36,039 bases of DNA from a virus: positions 1 to 36,039 of the IMG/VR virus record IMGVR_UViG_3300015168_000001. One strand, written 5' to 3'. Made by a program: the position numbers and the translations under genes. Below are positions 30,789-36,039 of this stretch, piece by piece; the stretch's first letter is position 1; each line of letters starts with the position of its first letter. The notes below the pieces were generated by a model, which ran no database searches, was not told the origin of the DNA, and was given only the letters and a program-made list of their open reading frames with translations.

Positions 30789-31856
30789 TCACTTCTGTTC
30801 CTGCTCCCACGACACGATCCTGGCGACGATCGACGACGCCAATCGGGCCTGGTCCGCGCCGCGCGAATAGGTGGCGACTTCGGCGTCGTGCTCCCAACCA
30901 CCGATCGCCTTCAATTGCTGCTGCGTGGCGTCGAGCTCGGCGGCGCGGCGAGCGATCGCCTTCCGCAGCCCATGCGCACGGCATTCGTCCGGCAGGCCGG
31001 CGGCGATGCACCAGTCGCGGAAGCGGTTGCCAAACCCGTCAACCGAAAATGGCTTGCCCCACTGGGTCACAAGCAGCGTTCGGATCCCCACAGTCGGCAT
31101 GGCCGTGATCGCGGCCTTCAACTGCGGCGCGAGCAGCATCACCATCGCCTTGCCGCCCTTGGCCGCGCGCCACTCGATCCGATCTCCCTTGATATGCTGG
31201 GGCCCAAGCCGCGATGCGTCACCGCGGCGCTGGCCGGTCCACAGCATGATTTCCAGCGCCAGCCTCGCCTTGGTGCCGAGTTCATGCTTGGCGCGGTATC
31301 GCGCGATCTCTTCCTCGGTCCAGGTGTGGCGCGTCCCGCGCTTGCCGCCGGCGCCATCGGCCAGGTCGGCGGGGTTGGTGATGATCCACTCCATCTTGAC
31401 CGCGAACCGGAACAGCCGCTTGAGCTGCTTGTGCAAGGCGCGCGCCGCTTCCGGGCCGCCGACGATGCGCTTGCCGACGGTCCGCTTGGCCTTCTTGGTC
31501 ATCAGGATCGCTTCAATGTGGCGCGGTTTGCAGTTCACAACCTGGTCGCGGCCGAACTCATCGCGGAACGCCTCAATGATCCGGCGCGCGATCGCCTGGC
31601 GCTTGTCGCCCGCGGACGTGAAGGCCGCGCTGCGGTAGTAAAGGCTGATCAGCTCATCGAAGGTGCCGGGCATGAAGCGCGGCTGCTTGATGACAGGCGG
31701 CGCCGTCTTGGCAGCTTCCAGGGCCTGCTTGAACGCCGGGCTGTTATAGGGCCCGGGCAGGGGCTGCACGACCTCGCCCTTCCGATAGCGGAAGCGCTCT
31801 TTCCCGTGGCGGTCAAAGAACGCCGAGACATATTTAGGCAGGTGGCGCTTCCTCAT
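30789..31856 (-). CDS. int: Tyrosine recombinase integrase
   Basis: The 355-residue protein has an N-terminal arm- and core-binding part (to ~170) and the catalytic domain with Arg210 in TGQRRGDASRL, a Lys at 233/236 in AAKGGK, and H295-GL-R298 in RAHGLRKAIARR. Then comes GGWEHDAEVATYSR with the nucleophile Tyr330. It joins attP to a host attB site, here probably tRNA-Glu. The gene abuts the attP region at its 3' end and overlaps the small upstream gene (ATGA), so it is expressed from the early operon. Confidence 0.93.
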   Translation of the reverse strand: MRKRHLPKYVSAFFDRHGKERFRYRKGEVVQPLPGPYNSPAFKQALEAAKTAPPVIKQPRFMPGTFDELISLYYRSAAFTSAGDKRQAIARRIIEAFRDEFGRDQVVNCKPRHIEAILMTKKAKRTVGKRIVGGPEAARALHKQLKRLFRFAVKMEWIITNPADLADGAGGKRGTRHTWTEEEIARYRAKHELGTKARLALEIMLWTGQRRGDASRLGPQHIKGDRIEWRAAKGGKAMVMLLAPQLKAAITAMPTVGIRTLLVTQWGKPFSVDGFGNRFRDWCIAAGLPDECRAHGLRKAIARRAAELDATQQQLKAIGGWEHDAEVATYSRGADQARLASSIVARIVSWEQEQK

Positions 31857-32035
31857 CGGCCTAGCACCCGGTCCAGTGGATTCGACCAGTCGTTCGCCGC
31901 TTCCCGGGGACCAGTCAATAGGCGGATCGTTCCATTCGGCATAATTTCGGCGCCCGCCACGCTCACGCCAGCCTTCTCAAGCGCCTTGATCGCGCGAGTG
32001 ATGTCGGCCTGCGAAAAGCGGGCAGTGCGTGTCAC
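31853..32035 (-). CDS. Small basic protein upstream of integrase, possible Xis-like factor
   Basis: A 60-residue protein from GTG 32035 (VTRTARFSQADITRAIKALE, then GVSVAGAEIMPNGTIRLLTG). It seems to combine an N-terminal helix with a beta hairpin. I recall this type as common in alphaproteobacterial phage operons, without a known function. Size and place immediately before int would suit a recombination directionality factor. GTG overlaps the upstream stop (GTGA); the longer frame to 32131 lies inside the upstream gene and is rejected. Confidence 0.65.
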   Translation of the reverse strand: MTRTARFSQADITRAIKALEKAGVSVAGAEIMPNGTIRLLTGPREAANDWSNPLDRVLGR

Positions 32036-32505
32036 TGGACCGTCGCTTCCTGGCCAAGCTCCAGCGGCGTGAATTGAGGATGCTTGTTGGCCATGTGCCG
32101 CGCGAGCTGCTGGAATGTGCGGTTGCAGCACGGGCAGACGCCAGCCTTTGCGCGCTTGGTTATGCGGGTGGCGTGGCCCTTGTAGCCGTTCGCGCGATTG
32201 CGCTCGCGTGTGGCGCGGGCATCAGCTTCGGCATAGTCGTCTTGCCACATTGCGACGCGCTGTTCCGCAGACTGCCGCCGCCGCCGCTCTTCGTCTAGCT
32301 GTTCCCGGAGCTTTTGGGCCTCGCTCTTGCCGGTATATGTTTGAGAGTGGCCGTTCGGGCAGTAGAATGTCCGCTTGTCCGCTAGCCGCTCTTTCTGAAA
32401 CTCCTCCGCCATCGCGTAGAGAATGCCGCAGTTTGAGCAAGTCTCAGTAGTCAGATTGCACTTCCGCTGAATTACAAGCGTTTGCAGGCGAAGGTCGTCA
32501 GCCAT
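32032..32505 (-). CDS. Zinc-finger coiled-coil protein with C-terminal C2H2-type finger
   Basis: A 157-residue protein in three parts. The first is an N-terminal zinc ribbon with CSNC (23-26) and CPNGH (49-53). The second is a charged helix, probably coiled coil (about 60-105, REQLDEERRRRQSAEQRVA). The third is a C-terminal C2H2-like finger VCPCCNRTFQQLARHMANKH (123-142). It probably dimerises and binds DNA. ATG 32505 overlaps the upstream TAA (TAATG); a TTG at 32514 is rejected. It lies between the recombination genes and int. Confidence 0.75.
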   Translation of the reverse strand: MADDLRLQTLVIQRKCNLTTETCSNCGILYAMAEEFQKERLADKRTFYCPNGHSQTYTGKSEAQKLREQLDEERRRRQSAEQRVAMWQDDYAEADARATRERNRANGYKGHATRITKRAKAGVCPCCNRTFQQLARHMANKHPQFTPLELGQEATVQ

Positions 32506-32669
32506 TACCGCCAAGCCCGCCGCCGCACGTCCGGCAATTCCACCGGCCCGCGCCTGTCGCCCGCGATCATCACGCCAGCCCAGTCACGCGCCCTGATTTC
32601 AGCGCGCCAGTTAGCGTAAATGTCCACGACGGCCGGCTCGCTGGCGACGAGGTGAAGGGCGGCTTTCAT
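32505..32669 (-). CDS. Small hypothetical protein (54 residues)
   Basis: Reads MKAALHLVASEPAVVDIYAN, then WRAEIRARDWAGVMIAGDRR and a basic end. Start overlaps the RecT stop (ATGA) and its TAA overlaps the next ATG (TAATG), so it is translationally coupled on both sides. I recognise no family. The fold looks helical with a basic C-terminus. Confidence 0.65.
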   Translation of the reverse strand: MKAALHLVASEPAVVDIYANWRAEIRARDWAGVMIAGDRRGPVELPDVRRRAWR

Positions 32670-33670
32670 GCCGCTTCCTTCGCCTTCGCCGCTGCCTGCT
32701 CGGCTTTGATCTCGGTCTTCCGCTTATCGGCCGCGATCTCGACGCTAGCGCCCATTGCATCCGGCATCGCTTCGATATCAGCCTGGTGGCGCGAGTGGAT
32801 GCTGTTCACGTCGATCACCGCGTTGGCCGCGTTGATCTCGGCGATGATCGCGTCCGCCTTCGCCTGGGCGGGCTCGACGTCGTTGGTGTTCGTGTCCTCG
32901 GCGTCGTCAGGGCCGATCTCGCCGGTCTCGGGGTCGGCGTTCTCGCACATCGCCTTAAGCCGTGGCAGTTCGTCGGCCAGCGCCTTGCGAGCGTCCTTGC
33001 CAATGCCCTGCCATGCAGCGGCCAGAGCGTCGGCGTTGCCTGGGCCGGCAATCTGCTCAAGCTCGGCGAGGGCCGCGGCAGGGTCGGGCTCGGCCTTCGT
33101 GATCGGCGTCAGGTCCCGCGCCCGCTGCGCTTGTGGCGTCGGCGGCGTGTCATTGGCCGGCGCATTGTCGAAGTCGCGCACCTCCTCGGGGACGTAGAGC
33201 CCGCTGGTGGCGTTCGGGTAGACTGTCCTGACGCCTTCGCTAACCACGCGCGAGCGGAGCATTTGACGAGGGTATTGCTTCCACATGGCTTTACCACCAA
33301 TCCCAGCCTTAACCGCCCGCGCCATCGTCCAGTTGATCGTGACGGTGCCGCCCTGCGGATGCGAGAAGGTGGCGTCGGCGCATTCGTCGTCGAGCCGGTT
33401 CCAAACGACCTTGCCGCCGCCGCCGATGAAATCGCGCAGCATGGCTTCGGCCTTCTTGGCGGGCTTGCCTTGGATCAAATCATAATCGCGGAACACGACC
33501 GCCGGGTGTTGGCCTTCGGCTTGTGCCAACATGCATAGTGTCAGGACCGCATAGGGGTCTTTCGAGCCGAACAGCCCGCCGCGGGCGATCGCGGTTGCGA
33601 TCTTCTCGACTTCGTTGAAGCCAAACACCGGCACGACCGGCTGGCCTATGATTGCGACTTCGCTACCCAT
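32666..33670 (-). CDS. RecT-family single-strand annealing protein
   Basis: A 334-residue protein. The first ~165 residues are the RecT/Bet-like core: AIARGGLFGSKDPYAVLTLC, the DLIQGKPAKKAEAMLRDFI segment and the MWKQYPRQMLRSRVVSEGVR segment. The C-terminal half is an acidic, low-complexity tail. It anneals complementary single strands made by the exonuclease encoded just upstream, giving a Red-type recombination system. ATG 33670 has AAAGGAG eight bases ahead and overlaps the HNH gene's stop. Confidence 0.82.
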   Translation of the reverse strand: MGSEVAIIGQPVVPVFGFNEVEKIATAIARGGLFGSKDPYAVLTLCMLAQAEGQHPAVVFRDYDLIQGKPAKKAEAMLRDFIGGGGKVVWNRLDDECADATFSHPQGGTVTINWTMARAVKAGIGGKAMWKQYPRQMLRSRVVSEGVRTVYPNATSGLYVPEEVRDFDNAPANDTPPTPQAQRARDLTPITKAEPDPAAALAELEQIAGPGNADALAAAWQGIGKDARKALADELPRLKAMCENADPETGEIGPDDAEDTNTNDVEPAQAKADAIIAEINAANAVIDVNSIHSRHQADIEAMPDAMGASVEIAADKRKTEIKAEQAAAKAKEAA

Positions 33671-34197
33671 TATGCTTCTCCTTTGGATTTGCCGACTATT
33701 TTCGTGATGGTGGCGCGGCCCCATCCCAAGTCGCGGGCGATGCTCCCTGACTTCTCGCCATCAGCGTGGCGGCGGATAATTTCTTGGCGCTCTTCGGCGC
33801 TGACGATCTTCCGCGCACTATAGGCATGGACGATGTTGCGCCGTCCGCTCGCCCGCACAGCTTCGCTTATTTTGTGAAGCCCATTGGCAAAGGCGTGTCG
33901 CTGATTCTCGCGTGGAGTTACCCATTCAAGGTTTTCAGGCCGGTTGTTCGTCTTGTTCCCGTCGATGTGATTTACGTGGCGGCCCGACGGCTCGCCATGA
34001 AAGGCCGTTGCGACAATGCGGTGGACCAGCATGGTCCGTTTCTTGTCGCCAAAGGCAATGGAGACTTTCTTATAGCCGTTCCGCAGGGTTCCTTGGGCCA
34101 GCGGCCGCCACGTCGAGCCCCATCGACCAGTGCCCCACACGGAGCCATCCGCGCCGACCCGATAACGCCCATCAGTGCCAGAAACCTCATGCTGCAT
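33670..34197 (-). CDS. HNH homing endonuclease (NUMOD4-HNH-HTH)
   Basis: A 175-residue protein. A NUMOD4-like start (EVSGTDGRYRVGADGSVW) precedes an HNH core: LVHRIVATAF with His59, HVNHIDGNKTNN (74-85) and RPENLEWVT. A C-terminal helix-turn-helix (SAEERQEIIRRHADGEKSG, then SIARDLGWGRATITKIV) follows. Free-standing enzymes of this kind cut a specific site in relatives lacking the gene and so spread by repair. It sits between exonuclease and RecT, overlapping both. ATG 34197 was chosen because GGAG lies six bases ahead; 34209 is also possible. Confidence 0.85.
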   Translation of the reverse strand: MQHEVSGTDGRYRVGADGSVWGTGRWGSTWRPLAQGTLRNGYKKVSIAFGDKKRTMLVHRIVATAFHGEPSGRHVNHIDGNKTNNRPENLEWVTPRENQRHAFANGLHKISEAVRASGRRNIVHAYSARKIVSAEERQEIIRRHADGEKSGSIARDLGWGRATITKIVGKSKGEA

Positions 34198-35014
34198 CGG
34201 AGGCTCCATCAAAGTAGAGCCGCAACGCTCCTCGTTTATCGCGACGAAATTCAACGCCCGCGCCGAACGCCTTGGTCACGTCAGGCTCGATTAGCTCTTT
34301 GATCGCCTTCTTCGCGGTCTCGTGGCGCTCATGTTGAAGGCGTGTTTCGATCAAGTCCGCCGCGTTGGAGCACCAAGAATTGGAAGCCGACATATCGACC
34401 TCTTTCACGCCGACCGGCTTTGGCGTCGGCTCAGCTTCCACGGCGCAAGGCGGCTTGCCGGTGCGAACGCATTCCCAGAACGCTTCCTCGGCGGCGATCA
34501 AGCGCGCGGCATAATCGGGGTCGACGAGATATTCGAACATGACCCAATCGCCGTTGCCTTTGAAGGCGGACAGGAACGCGACCTTGGCCCCGGTGCAGAT
34601 GCAGTTATGCGTCAGCTGCGGCACATAGCGCGCGAAGATTTCCGCGTCGGTCGAGCGCGTTCCAGTGTGCTTCGCCTCGAACACAGCGCCGCGATCGGCG
34701 ATCCAGCCGTCCAGGGTGCAGCGCATGAACGCTGGCCCCTTGGTGCAGTCGGGGAGGTCCATGCACTCGACCGCAAGGCCCGTGTTCTTCTCAAACCAGG
34801 CGACATTCAGAGCCTCGGTGAATGAGCCCATCTGGACTGCGAGAATGTCGCTCAAGTCCTCGGGCTCGGCCTCGCCGCGCTTCTCGCGCCAGAGACGGAG
34901 CAGGCGCCTCTCGTCGCCGCTCATTATTGTGTTAGCGTCAGACCCGCCGAGCGCGTTCTTGCGAAGCGCCAGTTGCTCGGCGCTAAGGCCGAGGGTGGAA
35001 AGGAGCGCGTTCAT
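34187..35014 (-). CDS. YqaJ-type recombination exonuclease
   Basis: A 275-residue protein with the lambda exonuclease / YqaJ nuclease fold. It has RKNALGGSDANTI near residue 18, GSFTEALNVAWFEKNTG around 63-79, and CTLDGWIADRGAVFEAKH with Asp102, Glu113 and Lys115 as the PD-(D/E)xK centre. It degrades one strand of linear duplex DNA to expose single strands for the RecT partner. The homing endonuclease gene now lies between the two partners. It overlaps the neighbouring genes at both ends. Confidence 0.87.
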   Translation of the reverse strand: MNALLSTLGLSAEQLALRKNALGGSDANTIMSGDERRLLRLWREKRGEAEPEDLSDILAVQMGSFTEALNVAWFEKNTGLAVECMDLPDCTKGPAFMRCTLDGWIADRGAVFEAKHTGTRSTDAEIFARYVPQLTHNCICTGAKVAFLSAFKGNGDWVMFEYLVDPDYAARLIAAEEAFWECVRTGKPPCAVEAEPTPKPVGVKEVDMSASNSWCSNAADLIETRLQHERHETAKKAIKELIEPDVTKAFGAGVEFRRDKRGALRLYFDGASDAA

Positions 35015-35196
35015 GACTCACATCCGCATTCGTAGGTCGCCTCTCGACACACGGGACAGGCGCCGAACATCTTCAACCGCAAGCAGCGGGCGGTGACGGG
35101 CGGCACGGTCAATTCCTCGACCAGTCCGGCGATGATCGGCTTGCCGGCGCGGATGGCCTCATCGGCGACGACCTCGAAGTGACGGGCGTCGGTCAT
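35011..35196 (-). CDS. Small protein with C-terminal cysteine cluster
   Basis: A 61-residue protein from ATG 35196 (MTDARHFEVVADEAIRAGKP). A helical N-terminus is followed by FGACPVCREATYECGCES, in which four cysteines (CPVC and CGC) can bind one zinc. Longer frames upstream lie inside the neighbouring gene. Overlaps the exonuclease start (ATGA). Function unknown. Confidence 0.6.
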   Translation of the reverse strand: MTDARHFEVVADEAIRAGKPIIAGLVEELTVPPVTARCLRLKMFGACPVCREATYECGCES

Positions 35197-35465
35197 GCCG
35201 CGCGTCCTTGCAGCGGGTCGCCGTGCGTCTCCGTTAGCCCTTCCGCCCCGACCCATTGATCGGCGTGGCGTAGGCACAGATAGTCGTCACCTAACTCGGC
35301 AACCGCGTCCTCTTTGCAGAAGTAGCAAGTGGCATCGACGCCACCGCAACCGTCGCAATCGCCGCAGCGGATTTCATATGGCTCGCCAGCGTATGCCTCA
35401 CCGGCGTAAGCGCGGAACTCCTCGACAGTGCCGGAGCCGTCGCAGGTTTCGCAGGGGCGTTTCAC
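35193..35465 (-). CDS. Multi-cysteine zinc-finger protein
   Basis: A 90-residue protein with CETCDGSGT at the N-terminus (the DnaJ-type CxxCxGxG unit), RCGDCDGCGG, then CYFCKEDA and a Cys-His pair in DDYLCLRHAD. It probably binds two or more zincs. The repeated AYAGEAYAGEPYE segment in between is unusual. Such proteins can bind RNA, DNA or unfolded protein; nothing here decides which. ATGA overlap with the downstream gene. Confidence 0.6.
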   Translation of the reverse strand: MKRPCETCDGSGTVEEFRAYAGEAYAGEPYEIRCGDCDGCGGVDATCYFCKEDAVAELGDDYLCLRHADQWVGAEGLTETHGDPLQGRAA

Positions 35466-35674
35466 AACACTAGTCCCGCGTAGGCGCCGACAACAATGCC
35501 AACGAGCAGCACGGTCACGGCCATGGCGAAGAGGAAGGTCAGGGTCTCGCCGTTGAGCCGCATGAACAGTGTGAGCCGCTCCATGCGGATTGGCGAATTA
35601 TGCGAGGGGATGAGGCGGAAGGCGGGCGCGTAGTCAGCGGGCGGTTCGACAATGCGGAGATCGGGGCGGGTCAT
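35462..35674 (-). CDS. Small single-pass membrane protein
   Basis: A 70-residue protein from ATG 35674 (MTRPDLRIVEPPADYAPAFR). The C-terminal ~22 residues (LTFLFAMAVTVLLVGIVVGA) are a membrane helix, so it is probably tail-anchored with the N-terminus in the cytoplasm. An early membrane protein could act in superinfection exclusion, but there is no direct support. Coupled to both neighbours by ATGA overlaps. Confidence 0.6.
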   Translation of the reverse strand: MTRPDLRIVEPPADYAPAFRLIPSHNSPIRMERLTLFMRLNGETLTFLFAMAVTVLLVGIVVGAYAGLVL

Positions 35675-36039
35675 GCCGACACCTGTTCGGTTGCGGCGCA
35701 CATCCGCTCGATCAACGCGACCGCCGATAGCTGCAATTCAGCGACGGTGGGCGCGAGTTTCTTTTTAGCGGCGGCCCAAGCGGCGGCCCTAGCGGCGGCC
35801 CCAGCGGCGTCCCTAGCGGCGGCAGCATTCTTTCTTGCCGCCTCAATCGGGCCGCGAATGCTCGGCACCTGGGCCATGTCGGTGATTTCCGGCAAGTTCG
35901 CCAAGGCATCGGCATTGGCGCTCAGTCCCTCCAAGCGAAGCCACGCGACCGTATGCGTCCGCACCAGCCAGTCGGCGGCCATAAGCGAGCGGCGCTGTTC
36001 GAGTTCGGGCGATCCCCGCGTCCCGCCCACCTTGGGCCT
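35671..36039 (-). CDS. Ala-rich repeat protein, 5' end beyond window
   Basis: The frame is open to the window's right edge. A GTG at 36030 is a possible start, but the true start may lie outside. The visible part begins with a conserved-looking segment (AADWLVRTHTVAWLRLEGLS), then ALANLPEITDMAQVPSI. A degenerate alanine tract (AAAARDAAGAAARAAAWAAA) follows, coded by GCGGC-type DNA repeats at about 35767-35825. The type is common in phages and some bacteria, with no firm function. It is the most upstream early gene visible. Confidence 0.55.
   Translation of the reverse strand, partial: RPKVGGTRGSPELEQRRSLMAADWLVRTHTVAWLRLEGLSANADALANLPEITDMAQVPSIRGPIEAARKNAAAARDAAGAAARAAAWAAAKKKLAPTVAELQLSAVALIERMCAATEQVSA

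Noticed and set aside
30888-32072. A 394-residue + strand frame opposite the integrase
   Set aside because: It lies antisense to a well-supported integrase and its neighbour. Long opposite frames are common at this GC content and the product has no recognisable domain.
1-36039. Integrated prophage in a host chromosome
   Set aside because: attP appears unsplit with arms on both sides, no host genes flank the phage genes, and the ends fall inside phage operons.
1-36039. Intact tRNA genes or rRNA genes
   Set aside because: No complete cloverleaf or rRNA segment was found by reading; only the 17-base tRNA-like 3' end inside attP is present.

Overview
The window is most of the genome of a temperate podovirus of the P22 type. 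The likely host is a GC-rich alphaproteobacterium, possibly a sphingomonad. Two observations support this. The virion genes have P22 family order: terminase, a ~740-residue portal, scaffold, P22-type coat, gp4-like tail accessory factor, gp10-like stabilisation protein, ejection proteins and tailspike. The candidate attP core also reads like the 3' end of an alphaproteobacterial tRNA-Glu. The host is inferred; no host gene is convincingly present. I see no stretch over 300 bases without a gene.

Layout. 1-4240 (+): end of an SNF2-type helicase, DNA methyltransferase, a small kinase-like protein, VRR-NUC nuclease and a RepA-like ATPase, nearly all joined by ATGA or GTGA overlaps. 4237-4750: a repeat-rich junction and a helix-turn-helix protein. 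4754-22221 (+): packaging, capsid, tail and ejection genes. 22239-22595 (-): one secreted-protein gene facing the other way. 22617-28725 (+): tailspike genes, then a lysis cassette (membrane proteins, GH24 endolysin, inner and outer spanins). 28732 to the right edge (-): a long coupled early operon. Read right to left it holds small zinc proteins, a YqaJ-type exonuclease, an HNH endonuclease, a RecT-type annealing protein, integrase, attP, small unknowns and a Lar-type zinc protein.

Regulation. Six copies of a bipartite element (GCAAAGGTTCAAAAGC, then exactly 19 bases in five copies, then TA-rich) stand before packaging or virion genes or gene groups, all on the + strand. I read them as the phage's late promoters. 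One sits so close to the portal gene that the predicted mRNA would start at the A of the ATG. A strong terminator follows the capsid genes.

State of the genome. The attP looks intact: a tRNA-like core between three and two copies of GTTAGCCAA, next to the integrase gene. A prophage would have this site split, so the sequence probably comes from a free phage, a circular form or a virion-derived contig. The immunity region expected between the left (+) and right (-) operons is missing, so the contig was probably broken there. At the left edge the helicase reading frame is fused to calcium-binding thrombospondin type 3 repeats that do not belong to a helicase. This looks like a chimeric join.
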